64,000 nucleotides of DNA from Paraburkholderia fungorum (GTDB lineage Bacteria > Pseudomonadota > Gammaproteobacteria > Burkholderiales > Burkholderiaceae), in the NCBI RefSeq assembly GCF_900099835.1, contig NZ_FNKP01000002.1, positions 2,294,001-2,358,000 of the forward strand. The letters are read 5' to 3'. Shown piece after piece: positions 1 through 8,440 of the stretch. Numbering within the stretch: position 1 is the stretch's first letter; every line of letters starts with the position of its first letter. The translations under genes and the position numbers were made by a program. Below the pieces are notes generated by a model. It had not been told where the DNA came from. It did no database searches and saw only the letters and a list, made by a program, of their open reading frames with translations.

Positions 1-666
1 CAGGCGTCGTATATCAGCGCGTATGCGACGATGCATCCGTGGGAAGACTGGGCGGAGACGTGGGCGCACTACATGCTGATCGTCGACGTGCTGGATACGT
101 CTACTTCTTACGGCGTCGCCCTGCTGCCGGACGATCCGAGCGAGCCGACGCTGACGGACCGTACGCCGGTCGAAGACGCGAGCTTCGAGAATCTGATGAA
201 GCGCTGGTTTCCGCTCACTTATGCATTGAACAGCCTGAACCGCAGTCTCGGCATGGCGGACGGATATCCGTTCACGCTGGCGGTTCCGGTGGTGGAAAAG
301 CTGCGTTTCGTGCATCGCGTGATTGCGGGTGCGGGGGACAAGTCGCAGCCAAGGGAAGCGGCGACGCCTGCGGGTGAGGTGGCGCAGGGGAAGGTTCAGC
401 TCGACGCTGCGGCTGCGGTTGCGCCGGTTGCGGTCGCGGCGCCGAACGCAGGGCAAGCAGATGCTCAATCCGGCGCACAGGCTGTCGTGCCGCCATCGCC
501 ACCACCGGCGCCCGCGCCCGCAACCAATTCAGCGCCGGTCGCTCCTGTTCAGCCTCCGGTTGACCCAGCTGCACCGGTCGCGCCATCGGCATCGGAGCAA
601 ACCGGCGCACAACCCCAAACGACACCGCCCGCCACCGGCGAAGCTCCTGTGCCGCAGAGTCAATGA
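1..666 (+). CDS. putative zinc-binding metallopeptidase, C-terminal part (5' end outside window)
   Basis: The reading frame is open from the first base, so the start lies upstream. The first visible residues carry the block HPWEDWAETWAHY, which I recognise as the conserved C-terminal motif of the COG4307 / Peptidase_Mx putative zinc-binding peptidases. The family's HExxH zinc motif would be upstream and is not visible. The last 90 or so residues are an Ala/Pro/Gln-rich low-complexity tail, longer than I expect for the family and probably disordered. The gene ends before a strong bidirectional hairpin and faces the DUF3443 gene convergently. Family assignment is fairly secure; the substrate is unknown. 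Confidence 0.75.
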   Translation, partial: QASYISAYATMHPWEDWAETWAHYMLIVDVLDTSTSYGVALLPDDPSEPTLTDRTPVEDASFENLMKRWFPLTYALNSLNRSLGMADGYPFTLAVPVVEKLRFVHRVIAGAGDKSQPREAATPAGEVAQGKVQLDAAAAVAPVAVAAPNAGQADAQSGAQAVVPPSPPPAPAPATNSAPVAPVQPPVDPAAPVAPSASEQTGAQPQTTPPATGEAPVPQSQ

Positions 667-729
667 CGCAAAGGCATAGCTTCTGCCGAGGCTTTTATCG
701 AAGCCTCCATCAAGCCGCCATGCCAACAA

Positions 730-766
730 GAAAGCCCGCCGCCGGATCAACCGGCAGCGGGCTTTC
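730..766. terminator. bidirectional hairpin terminator
   Basis: Perfect 10-bp arms (GAAAGCCCGC at 730-739 and its complement at 757-766) enclose a second 5-bp stem (741-745 with 751-755) and an ATCAA loop. It lies between two convergent genes. The A/T bases at the arm ends give a short U-run in either direction, so it can serve both transcripts. Confidence 0.8.
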
Positions 767-797
767 GTCATCAGGATGAACGCTTGACAACCATCAA

Positions 798-2075
798 TCA
801 GTAAGCCACGTATGGCCCCGTTCCACCGGGCGTCGGCTGCTGCTCGACGGCGGCGTAGACGGTGCGGCCATAAAAGAACGGTAGCCCCCAATCGAATACC
901 GACGACGTCACGAAAGCCGGACCGGCCAGCAAAGGCAGCGCCGAGTCGCCCGCATAAGTCTGCGCGATCGACGTCGCATTGCCCACCGAGAAGCTCACCG
1001 CGCTCGTCACGCCGTTCACGCCTTCGATCGTCGCGCCCAACTGCACCGTCGACAACGGACAGTAATACGCGCTGTTCGGGCTGGCACACGCAGGCATCTG
1101 ACTGGTCTGGAAGAACAGCCCGGTCGAGCCGCTGTCGAGGATACTGCGCAAATACGTCGTGCCGTTCTGCACCGTTGTGAACGTGCCATTCGACGCACTG
1201 ACGCCGATCACCTGCGCACCGCCCAACGTGTTGTTGCTCTGCGTGCCGATGCCGAATATGAGTTGACCGCTGACCGATTGCGCGCCGCCCGAAACCGTCG
1301 GCAGGCTCAGCAACGAGCCGTTGTTGTCGGTCGCAAAGTACGGGATCGGATTGGCGACCTGATATTTCTCGGCGAGCGGAATCGACGTACAGGCGGTGCC
1401 GGTGCAACCGTAGTACGTACCCGCGAGTGCCTGCTGCACGCAGTTCGCGCCGCAGTCGTGCTTGAATACGCCGATGCCGAGAATCCCGTTGGCCTGCAAC
1501 GTGGACGGCGTATTACGCGACGCGCCGACGCTCGCGCAATCGGAAGGCACCGACGCGTAGCTCGGGTCGATCACCTGAATCGGCAACGACGCGGCAGTTT
1601 CGCCCGCAATCTGCACGTCGGCGAGCTTCACCGAACCCCACGTGTAGCCGTCGAAAAACTGCATGCACTCGGCCACCAGATTGCCGGACGCGTCCTGCTG
1701 CTGCGGCAGGGTCATCGACGCGGGCAACTGATTGGCGAACACCCGCACTCCCCACGAACCGGTATCGACCAGCATATGGTCGATGGTCTGACAGGTGCTC
1801 GTGCCGGGCGCGCAAATCGTCACGCTGACAAACGGCATGTTGGGCACGTTGCTGACGCCGGAATCGACCGTCACGCGCACCGCATTGGCCGCGAGCACCT
1901 GAGACGAAGGCGCCGCGCTGGTCACGCTGGACGTCGTCGACGAACCGGTCGAGTTGCTGGAATTAGCCGTGGTGCTGGCGCCGCTGGAACCACCGCCTCC
2001 GCCGCCGCAAGCGCTGACCACCAGCGCGAGCAGTGCCGCGCCGACCAGGGTAATGAACGAAGAGCTATGACGCAT
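798..2075 (-). CDS. DUF3443 family lipoprotein
   Basis: The 425-residue protein starts with a lipoprotein signal: a hydrophobic segment, lipobox VSAC at about residues 18-21, then a Gly/Ser/Thr-rich linker. The body matches the DUF3443 family of Burkholderia-group exported proteins. It has paired Cys residues (TICAPGTSTC, DCGANC) and an aspartic-protease-like DTGSWGVRVF segment with a second DSGSTG segment further on. These resemble the two catalytic loops of pepsin-like folds, but that link is my inference. GGAG seven bases before the ATG sets the start; upstream in-frame extension would run into the DUF2844 gene. It follows that gene by 11 bases, so the two are co-transcribed. Confidence 0.8.
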   Translation of the reverse strand: MRHSSSFITLVGAALLALVVSACGGGGGGSSGASTTANSSNSTGSSTTSSVTSAAPSSQVLAANAVRVTVDSGVSNVPNMPFVSVTICAPGTSTCQTIDHMLVDTGSWGVRVFANQLPASMTLPQQQDASGNLVAECMQFFDGYTWGSVKLADVQIAGETAASLPIQVIDPSYASVPSDCASVGASRNTPSTLQANGILGIGVFKHDCGANCVQQALAGTYYGCTGTACTSIPLAEKYQVANPIPYFATDNNGSLLSLPTVSGGAQSVSGQLIFGIGTQSNNTLGGAQVIGVSASNGTFTTVQNGTTYLRSILDSGSTGLFFQTSQMPACASPNSAYYCPLSTVQLGATIEGVNGVTSAVSFSVGNATSIAQTYAGDSALPLLAGPAFVTSSVFDWGLPFFYGRTVYAAVEQQPTPGGTGPYVAY

Positions 2076-2086
2076 GATCTGCTCCG

Positions 2087-2545
2087 TTATTGAATGACGC
2101 TGACGTCGACGCCAGCGGGCACGGCTTGCGGCAGATACGCGTGGCCGGAAAACGCCCGCAGATGTCCGCTGGAGAAAATCACCAGGTCGCTGTTCGACAC
2201 CGCGAGCGGGGTGCCGCGCCGGGTCGCGGTAGCCGCGACGTAGGTGTCGAACGAAGCGCCGAGCATCGACTTCAGATCGGGCAGCGTCGGGCCGTCCCAC
2301 GCGACCCCGAACACGATCCCGTTCGACGCGACGTATTCGCGAACCTCGGTGCCGGACGGCATCGTGATCAGATGCACCGAATACGCGCTTTGCGTAATTG
2401 CCGAATGAGCGACGGCGCGCAGGCGCGTCTGGTCGCTATCGACGGTGCTGACGTTCTGGCCAAGCGTGGCGTGCGCGGCAAACGACAGCGCACAACCCGC
2501 CCCGAGCATTGCGCGAGCAATGCAGGTAAGGAGCATCGGTTTCAA
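2087..2545 (-). CDS. DUF2844 family exported protein
   Basis: A 152-residue protein with an N-terminal signal peptide (cleavage probably after SFAAHA) and the DUF2844 body (VHLITMPSGTEVREYV, GIVFGVAWDGPTLPDL). Function is unknown. DUF2844 and DUF3443 genes commonly occur side by side in Burkholderiaceae, as here. The start is probably the TTG, because AAGGA stands seven bases before it. The ATG three codons further in (at 2536) is possible but lies farther from the ribosome site. First gene of the two-gene minus-strand operon. Confidence 0.78.
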   Translation of the reverse strand: MKPMLLTCIARAMLGAGCALSFAAHATLGQNVSTVDSDQTRLRAVAHSAITQSAYSVHLITMPSGTEVREYVASNGIVFGVAWDGPTLPDLKSMLGASFDTYVAATATRRGTPLAVSNSDLVIFSSGHLRAFSGHAYLPQAVPAGVDVSVIQ

Positions 2546-3042
2546 GAGATTTCCTTCGACGTGAAACGCTCGCGGCCCTGGCGATAAAAACGGATCGCGA
2601 GCGTGAATTCAGGGGCGCTCGACTGACCGGGAATACCGTGACTGCTGTCGGGTCAGTCGAGCTGCGTGAATGCGTCTACGGAGTGGCGGCGCGAAACTTT
2701 AGTGGGTGTGAGCGCCTCGGGCAATCGTTTGCGGGACGATTCAAACCTTTGCAGGTTGCCGCACCGTTCGAACACGTGCGGTCGCACGGGTCGTAACCAG
2801 CCGGGGCTGGCGATGCAGCGGTTTTTGATGCGTTTCGTGGCGTTTGAACCAAACAGCCGTTAGGTATGGCGAGGGCACATCAGAAATAATTCCATCCGTC
2901 CCGCATAAGTTGCAATTTGTAAATATATATTTAAAAGATAGGCCGAAAACACGGTTTTCCTCTGACAATACGCGGCATTCAAAAGGGTTTTGTGTGAAGA
3001 GAAACTAGCCCCATGAGCATCTCTTTCTACACGCAAAAAAAT
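2546..3042. other. intergenic region without a convincing gene
   Basis: No open frame here has a ribosome site together with recognisable protein features. The right half is AT-rich around 2910-2945 and could hold promoter elements for the DUF2844/DUF3443 operon, but I cannot assign them. The left part contains short frames on both strands that look like chance openings. Confidence 0.5.
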
Positions 3043-3083
3043 GCCGCGAATGACCTGGCGGTCATTCGCGGCTGGCATCTTTT
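3035..3083. terminator. strong bidirectional terminator downstream of phasin gene
   Basis: A perfect 13-bp stem (3043-3055 with 3060-3072) with a TGGC loop is flanked by seven A on the left and TTTTT on the right. On the minus strand it is a textbook intrinsic terminator for the phasin transcript, about 60 bases past its stop. Confidence 0.88.
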
Positions 3084-3096
3084 TGTAACGACACTC

Positions 3097-3127
3097 GCCG
3101 TGCTCGAATCACCGATTCGAGCACGGC
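3097..3127. repeat. perfect inverted repeat just after the phasin stop codon
   Basis: 14-bp arms (3097-3110 and 3114-3127) with a 3-base ACC loop. It begins seven bases past the phasin stop and precedes the main terminator. It has no U-tract, so it may act as an mRNA 3' stabiliser or a first-stage terminator. Confidence 0.7.
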
Positions 3128-3134
3128 AGGCGCA

Positions 3135-3560
3135 CTACTTCTTCTGCTGCTGCAAAAGCGATTTCAGCTCCTGCACATTCTCTTCTACGCGTTTTGCGAT
3201 CACCGCATACGACTCCGCCTGCGTCTGATACGCCGCTTGCGCGAGTTGCTGCATGTCGGCGAGCGACTTGTGCAGGCTTTGCTGAATCAACTCCGCCGTT
3301 TTCGTCGAAGGCGATGCGCCGCCGGCCGACAACTGCCCGGTGAGCGACTGCAATTCGCCGAGCGTCGAGCGCAACATGTCGGCCTGCTTCTGCGCGAGCG
3401 ACTGCATGCCCTGAAAAGCCGTCTGATTCGCCTGAACCAGCGCTTCCATGTCCTTGCGTCGCGCTTCCATGATGGCGGGTACGTCGAAGCCGGGGAGCTT
3501 GAACTGCTCCAGCATTTTGGTGAAATCGCCAAACGGATTGGCGGCGTCAGGTCGGTCCAT
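3135..3560 (-). CDS. phasin family protein (polyhydroxyalkanoate granule-associated)
   Basis: 141 residues, almost wholly alpha-helical and amphipathic, rich in Gln/Leu/Ala, with the phasin-type N-terminus NPFGDFTKMLEQFKLPGFDVPAIMEARR pattern shortened here to its key parts: a D-F/Y aromatic head followed by a P-G-F/V-D turn. It matches the PF09361-like phasins of Burkholderiales, which coat PHA granules and control their size and number. The C-terminus is a heptad-rich coiled coil ending in a basic QQQKK tail. A near-perfect AAGGAGG ribosome site lies seven bases before the ATG, as expected for an abundant protein. Single-gene unit with its own terminators. Confidence 0.85.
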   Translation of the reverse strand: MDRPDAANPFGDFTKMLEQFKLPGFDVPAIMEARRKDMEALVQANQTAFQGMQSLAQKQADMLRSTLGELQSLTGQLSAGGASPSTKTAELIQQSLHKSLADMQQLAQAAYQTQAESYAVIAKRVEENVQELKSLLQQQKK

Positions 3561-3909
3561 GCGAAATCCTCCTTAACGGTTAAATACTCGCTGCCCGTAC
3601 ATCGTCGTGACATGTTTCTGTGACGTACACGTGGCCGCGACGTGTGCCGCGCGACCCGCAAAGCCTTGCCGGTTCTGGGGTCGGACGGCACATCGGGTCA
3701 ATCATGCGCTATCCGGAATTATTGCGCCAGCGGACTCTCCCTGGCTCGCCCGCGTCATTGCGCCGGGCCGGTCCGCGCAAGATGCGGCACATGCAAGGCT
3801 TGGTAAGTTACATAACGGCTTCAGTAACCCTACGAATCCGCAGGTCGTCTATCGTTGCTCATGTGTTGGCGCACTGTGGCGCCGACGTTGTCCCGAAGGG
3901 AGCGACATC
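3561..3909. promoter_or_regulatory. divergent promoter region between phasin and secreted-protein genes
   Basis: No gene seen. The phasin ribosome site overlaps an 11-base inverted repeat (TTAACGGTTAA at 3573-3583) that could be part of an operator. No clear -35/-10 pair can be assigned to either gene. Confidence 0.4.
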
Positions 3910-4362
3910 ATGAAAAAAGCAATTTTCGGCGCGGCAGTAGCCGCCTTTCTGAGCATGGCCGCGACGGCCGCATTCGCGCAGGATGCGTCCGCGCCTCCTG
4001 CTCCGCCTCAAATGCACGGCGGTCCCGAACACGGCGACGGCCCGCATGAACAACATGGTCCGATGGGTCCGATGATGGGACCGCGCGGCCCCGGTTTTGC
4101 GGTCATCAACGATCTGGAACAACTGCGCCGCCTGTACGCAATGAGCGGACATGAAGGCGAGATCATCGCGGTATATCACGACGTGTTGAGCAAAACGCAG
4201 GACCCGATGCTGCGTCACTACGTCTACGATTCGCTGGCTCGCGAGCAGCTGAAGCCGGCCAATCCCGAACAGGCGATTGCCACGCTGCGTACCAGTCTCG
4301 CCGAAGACCTGACGGCGGCGAACAAGCCGCCTCATGGCGCGCCGCCGGCTCAGCCTCAGTAA
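3910..4362 (+). CDS. secreted Met/His/Gly-rich small protein of unknown function
   Basis: 150 residues. A Sec signal peptide ends at AFAQ (about residue 24). It is followed by a segment of about 40 residues rich in Met, His, Gly and Pro (GGPEHGDGPHEQHGPMGPMM region), and then a helical domain containing YAMSGHEGEIIAVYHDVL. The Met/His-rich stretch resembles metal-binding linkers of periplasmic copper or heavy-metal proteins, but I cannot name a family. The start has GAAGGGAG 8-10 bases upstream; the longer in-frame extension lacks signal features. The gene stands alone. A gapped hairpin (gaggtgcgc with gcgcgcctc) follows the stop by about 30 bases. Confidence 0.7.
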   Translation: MKKAIFGAAVAAFLSMAATAAFAQDASAPPAPPQMHGGPEHGDGPHEQHGPMGPMMGPRGPGFAVINDLEQLRRLYAMSGHEGEIIAVYHDVLSKTQDPMLRHYVYDSLAREQLKPANPEQAIATLRTSLAEDLTAANKPPHGAPPAQPQ

Positions 4363-4704
4363 GCAAAAAAGCGCTGTACAGAAGAGGTGCGCCGTTCGTG
4401 CGCGCCTCTCTCGCTTCAGTTGCAAGCGCTCGTTGTGACGACGCTCGACCGCATCAAAATCCCCACCCGATGCGCGCCCTTTTTCCCCTGCAACCTCTCG
4501 CTGTTCAGTCCTTCTTTTCCGTTTTGCGAAACAGGAAACGGCAATTCCGATCCAACAACCGTTTGATCTGAAGCGCCCCGCCGACTCGCGCGAAGAACAT
4601 TGGGTTAATGCGTTAGCTGCCCCACACTACCGATTACTGGCGACTTTTCATCTTCGTTCAGCTGGCTAGGATAAGAGCACTGCAACGTGAGTGCCTGGTG
4701 AAGA
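4363..4704. other. intergenic region
   Basis: Apart from the weak hairpin just after the preceding stop (about 4386-4410), nothing is recognised. The 3' part probably carries the promoter of the small membrane-protein gene. Confidence 0.4.
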
Positions 4705-4788
4705 ATGCGCTATCCGCTAAATCTGATCGTCGCTGCCGTGCTGCTTGTTTTTGTCCTTGGATGCATCGTCAAGCTCGCATTGAACTGA
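4705..4788 (+). CDS. 27-residue single-span membrane peptide
   Basis: A short frame encodes MRYPLNLIVAAVLLVFVLG followed by CIVKLALN. It has a basic N-terminus, one hydrophobic span of about 18 residues and a short Lys-containing tail, which is the form of a small inner-membrane protein. GGTGAAG lies just before the ATG as a weak ribosome site. The amphipathic layout is unlikely by chance in GC-rich noncoding DNA, but there is no homology evidence. Function unknown. Confidence 0.42.
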   Translation: MRYPLNLIVAAVLLVFVLGCIVKLALN

Positions 4789-5112
4789 TCGTCGAACCCG
4801 CTCGCCAACCTCCTCCCGATTCACGACCGCATCCAGCGCCTGGCTGAAGGCGGTCAATCCAAACTCCCCTGTTTTCGCCTTTACGTCCGTTCGTTTTTCG
4901 TCGCGACATCGCGCGAAATAATTGTTGAATGGAGTTCGGCAAGCGGCTCGCCCATACTTCGTTTCGCTGCCGGTGCGCGAGAAACAACGCGCATGAGATC
5001 AAGAGTGCTTCACGTGCGAATCGCTTCGCCGATGATCAACGATCCTACGGTTGCCCGATCATCGGCGAGTGCGTTCGAACTACCGGCATTGCGTGCCGAG
5101 CCAGGAATGACC
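4789..5112. other. intergenic region
   Basis: No gene supported on either strand. The frame upstream of and continuous with the next gene lacks a signal peptide until the start at 5113, so it is taken as leader. It presumably holds that gene's promoter. Confidence 0.4.
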
Positions 5113-5889
5113 ATGTTTAATTCAGTGAATTTCATCAGAAAAAATGCCGCACGTTTTGTTGGCGTGACGATGGTTTGTTGCAGCGCGCTGCTCACCGGTT
5201 GCGCCGGCAGCGCGATCACGAATGCGAGCACGGCAAGTTCGGCGAGTGTGCAAGCACCCGTGCGCCCCGACACCATTTACGTCTACACGTTCGACGCCAA
5301 TCCCGATCAGGTGAAACTTGACGGTGGCATGTTGCAGAAACTGAAAACGCAACTCGAAGGTTCTTCTGCCGCGCAAAAACAGGTCGCCGATGCGGACCAG
5401 GTGCGTGAACAGGTCGCGAACGAAATCGTGAACCAGTTGCAGTCGATGGGCCTGCAAGCGATTCGCTCGGACGTCCCCGCTCCCGCCGATCAGAACGTGC
5501 TGCTGGTGCAAGGCAGCTTCGACACGATCGACTCTGGCAATCGCCGTCGCCGCATGTTGATCGGCCTCGGCGCGGGCAAGAGCCAGGTCAGCAGTTCCGT
5601 GCAGATTCTGTACAAACCGGCGGGCGGCGCAGCGCGTCTGGTGCAAAGCTTCACCGCCGATGCCGACAGCGGCAAGGCGCCCGGCATGGTGGAGACCGCG
5701 GGCGTGGGTGCCGCAGCGGGTGTTGTCGCGACATCGGCGGCAGTGGGTGGCAGCTTGCACGCCGTATCGGAAACGAAACGCGCGGGGGTGTCGGCGGATG
5801 CAAAACGTCTCGGCGATGCCGTCGCGAAACAGATCGCGCAGATTGGCGTCGCCGGTGGATGGCTTTCTACCTCACGTATGAAGGGCTGA
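5113..5889 (+). CDS. DUF4410-like exported lipoprotein
   Basis: 258 residues. The signal peptide ends in a lipobox (LLTGC, about residue 26), so the protein is probably outer-membrane anchored. The body has the look of DUF4410 proteins: an early IYVYTFDANPDQVKLD strand, a helical REQVANEIVNQLQSMGLQA segment, VLLVQGSFDTIDSGNRRRRMLIGLGAGKS split over two strands, and a Gly/Ala-rich C-terminal helix with AKRLGDAVAKQIAQIG. Function unknown. The second of two close ATG codons is chosen because AGGA lies six bases before it, whereas it abuts the first. It converges on the reductase gene. Confidence 0.72.
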   Translation: MFNSVNFIRKNAARFVGVTMVCCSALLTGCAGSAITNASTASSASVQAPVRPDTIYVYTFDANPDQVKLDGGMLQKLKTQLEGSSAAQKQVADADQVREQVANEIVNQLQSMGLQAIRSDVPAPADQNVLLVQGSFDTIDSGNRRRRMLIGLGAGKSQVSSSVQILYKPAGGAARLVQSFTADADSGKAPGMVETAGVGAAAGVVATSAAVGGSLHAVSETKRAGVSADAKRLGDAVAKQIAQIGVAGGWLSTSRMKG

Positions 5890-5962
5890 TCGCGGCGAAT
5901 CGCATCACACACAAGCGCGCGTTGGGCAATGCAGCACTCGCCCAGGCGCGCTTCATTCAATT

Positions 5963-6640
5963 TCAAGCCTTCGTATAGCGCAGCCACACAGCATCGTGTT
6001 GCTGCTTCTCGACCGAGGTCAGCTTCAGATAAGCGGGTTTCTGCCACTTCTCCATCGCCACCTCGAACGACGATGGATGCTCGCTTCGACCATCCACCAA
6101 CGGCACGATCAGCACGCTGACTTCGTCGACGAGACCGGCGTTCACGAACGCACCGCTCACATGCGCGCCGCCCTCGACAATCAGCTTCTTCACGCCGAGT
6201 TCGCTGGCCAGCGTTTGCACCACCTTGCCGAGATCGATCTCGCTCTTGCCGCCGAACACGTAAGACACGCCGATCGATTGCAGGTACGCGAGGAAGTCGT
6301 CGGGAACCTGCTCGGTCAGCACTTCGATCACATGCGATTTCAGCGCCGTGTTGCTCTTCCACGCGACACGTCCCTGCGGATCGATCGAAATCGCGTATTG
6401 CGACGCGTCGCGTTCAACGAAATGATCGGTGCGCGGAATCGCGCATTTTGCGAGGCCCCTGGGATAATCGGTGCCGTGCGAAATCTCCTGCATCGTCACG
6501 CGACCGCAGATCCAGCCATCGGCTTCGAAGGTGGCGGCGGTGGTTTCGTAGAGATCGCTGGCGAAGTCGAGGTTCCAGCCGTCAGTCAGACTGCGACCGT
6601 CGAGCGAGGACATCATGTGAGCGATGATATAGGGTTTCAT
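5963..6640 (-). CDS. RibD C-terminal / dihydrofolate-reductase-fold NADPH reductase
   Basis: 225 residues matching the RibD_C family, an NAD(P)H-dependent reductase with the dihydrofolate-reductase fold. It opens with a substrate-type strand MKPYIIAHMMSSLDGR, then GWICGRVTMQ, and has the diagnostic KKLIVEGGAHVSGAFVNAGL stretch near the C-terminus, where the GG loop binds the nucleotide. It lacks the RibD deaminase domain, so it is a stand-alone family member whose substrate (pyrimidine, pterin or other) cannot be deduced. GGAGG lies eight bases upstream of the ATG. It follows the ECF sigma gene by 113 bases on the same strand and could be part of its output. Confidence 0.82.
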   Translation of the reverse strand: MKPYIIAHMMSSLDGRSLTDGWNLDFASDLYETTAATFEADGWICGRVTMQEISHGTDYPRGLAKCAIPRTDHFVERDASQYAISIDPQGRVAWKSNTALKSHVIEVLTEQVPDDFLAYLQSIGVSYVFGGKSEIDLGKVVQTLASELGVKKLIVEGGAHVSGAFVNAGLVDEVSVLIVPLVDGRSEHPSSFEVAMEKWQKPAYLKLTSVEKQQHDAVWLRYTKA

Positions 6641-6753
6641 GCGGGAGCCTCCGTGTAAGGTCGACGCGCGGGTTTGCGCGCAAGTCGATGAAAAGACCTT
6701 GCAGCAAGGGCTGTTCCGCGATCGACCGGCTACCCGGAAGCACAGCGTTTAAC

Positions 6754-7377
6754 TCAGTACGACCCGCCATGATGCGGCGCGGGCCGTGCGTCGATCATCA
6801 CGCGCAACGATTCGAGCCCACGACTGATCCAGCTTTTGACGGTGCCGATCGGCGCATCGAGCGCGTAGGCGATTTCCGATTGCGATTGCCCCCGAAAATA
6901 CGCGAGCGCAATCGCCTGCCGCTGAACCGGCGTCAGACGGCCGAGATAGAGCGACAGCCGTTCGGCGTCCACGGAAAACTGCAGCGCAAAATCGTCGTCG
7001 GGATCGACCGGTGCGAGGTGCTCGTCGATATCTTCGACATAGAAACCGGAATACGCGTTGCGCCGCAAATAATCGAGCGCCTGATTCTTGACGATGGCCG
7101 ACATCCACGTAGACGGCGACGACATCGCGCAATCGTACGTGCCGGCAAAGCGCCAGATTTTGATAAAGCCATCCTGCACCACTTCTTCCGCAGATTCGGT
7201 GGTGCGCGTCACCCGCAACGCGAGCCCGAACAGCGATTTCGCGGAGACGCGGTACAACGCCTCGAACGCGCCCGCATCGTGCTTCGCGACGCGCCTGAGC
7301 AGCGCCGCGAGATACGCGTTCTTTTCCTGCAGCCCGAGCGCGCCCGCGGCCGCATCCTGCGAAGCATCATGTTGCAT
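6754..7377 (-). CDS. ECF-type RNA polymerase sigma factor
   Basis: 207 residues with sigma-70 region 2 (AFEALYRVSAKSLFGLALR, then AEEVVQDGFIKIWRFA) and region 4 (LTPVQRQAIALAYFRGQSQ and the helix-turn-helix PIGTVKSWISRGLESLR). The short linker and absence of region 3 make it an extracytoplasmic-function sigma factor. No anti-sigma gene follows. Instead the upstream neighbour, 25 bases away on the same strand, is a LitR-like MerR regulator, and an AGGAGG ribosome site precedes the ATG. MerR/LitR next to an ECF sigma factor recalls the litR-litS pairing of light-responsive actinobacterial systems. Its involvement in light or oxidative response here is inference. Confidence 0.88.
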   Translation of the reverse strand: MQHDASQDAAAGALGLQEKNAYLAALLRRVAKHDAGAFEALYRVSAKSLFGLALRVTRTTESAEEVVQDGFIKIWRFAGTYDCAMSSPSTWMSAIVKNQALDYLRRNAYSGFYVEDIDEHLAPVDPDDDFALQFSVDAERLSLYLGRLTPVQRQAIALAYFRGQSQSEIAYALDAPIGTVKSWISRGLESLRVMIDARPAPHHGGSY

Positions 7378-7402
7378 GGCGCCTCCTGTGCGACGGTGCG
7401 TG

Positions 7403-8440
7403 CTACTCGTGAGCGTCGTGAGCGGACTGCGGCGGCTGCGGTTCGGCGAACCCGAACCAGCCTTCTTCGCGCGCGACCCGTTCGAGCGCGGCTTCGACCA
7501 TCGCGCAGGCCCGATTGCTGACGTCGCCGAGGTAGCGATGCAGCGCGGCGTCCTGAGCGGAGCGCGATGTGCATGTGTCGCTATAGCGTTCGAACGCCGA
7601 CAGCTTCATCACCAGTTCTACGAGGTGGCGCGGACATTCGCATGCAATCGTCGACGAGCGGGTTGCCATGGATTCGAGTTCGCTGTCTTCGTAACGGCGG
7701 CCGACGCGCGACCACACGACGTCGTCGCCACTACGTTCCTGAAGATGGACGCGCTCGCACAGGTCGGCCAGCATCTGGCGGAATTCGGTGCGGCTTTCCG
7801 CCTCGCGATGCAGACGCACACCCGCCGCGCGCAATATTTCCGCTGCCGGGCCGGTGCCGAAGCCGTAGACCACGGCGATCGCCTTCGCGCGAACCACGCC
7901 GCCGAGCGCGATGATCTGCGTGGCCACGTCTTCCTGCAGCGAGTCGACGCTCACCAGCAGCGCGTCGAGCGCCCCCGGGCGTTCGCCGTTGTCGTTTGCG
8001 GCGGTGGCTTCAGCGAGATCGTCAAAGGTGGTCAGCGTGGTTACGCCGTATTGCTGCAAGTCGACACCCGCACTTTGCAGATGCTGCGCAAGCTGACTAC
8101 CGACGAAGGCCATGCGGATTTCGCCCGGCACGCCGTGGTCCACGTGCGCAGAAGCGCCGTCACCCGGATTACGCGATGCGAGCATTTGCAACTGTTCACG
8201 GTCGAGCCGCGCAATCGCGCCGATTGCGTGACCCCGGTTGACCAGCAATTTGATCAACGTGAGTCGCCGGACGTCGTCTTCCGAATACAGACGCTGACCT
8301 GATGCGGTCTTGGCCGGCCCGACCACTCCGTAACGACGCTCCCAGATGCGCAGAGTCGTGACCGGCATTTTTGCCAGACGGGCTGCTTCGCCGCTTCGGT
8401 AGCTGTGCTTATCGGAATTACGCTCGATATTTGAAGTCAT
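7403..8440 (-). CDS. MerR-family transcriptional regulator, LitR/CarH-like
   Basis: About 345 residues. The N-terminal MerR helix-turn-helix has the LitR/CarH signature PVTTLRIWERRYG and GQRLYSEDDVRRLTLIKLL. The C-terminal two thirds resembles the four-helix plus Rossmann cobalamin-binding region of that family, but I find no Glu/Asp-x-His-x2-Gly motif, so B12 binding by the usual His is unlikely. That fits the B12-independent LitR classes described in pseudomonads and Burkholderia. The ATG at 8440 is used; another at 8455 is equally in frame. The long upstream region carries an 18-bp palindrome likely to be its own operator. It leads an operon with the ECF sigma factor. Confidence 0.82.
   Translation of the reverse strand: MTSNIERNSDKHSYRSGEAARLAKMPVTTLRIWERRYGVVGPAKTASGQRLYSEDDVRRLTLIKLLVNRGHAIGAIARLDREQLQMLASRNPGDGASAHVDHGVPGEIRMAFVGSQLAQHLQSAGVDLQQYGVTTLTTFDDLAEATAANDNGERPGALDALLVSVDSLQEDVATQIIALGGVVRAKAIAVVYGFGTGPAAEILRAAGVRLHREAESRTEFRQMLADLCERVHLQERSGDDVVWSRVGRRYEDSELESMATRSSTIACECPRHLVELVMKLSAFERYSDTCTSRSAQDAALHRYLGDVSNRACAMVEAALERVAREEGWFGFAEPQPPQSAHDAHE

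Noticed and set aside
6754..7377. ECF sigma factor as an iron-starvation (FecI-type) sigma
   Set aside because: There is no FecR-like gene beside it and the TonB receptor lacks the signalling domain such systems need; the partner is a MerR regulator.
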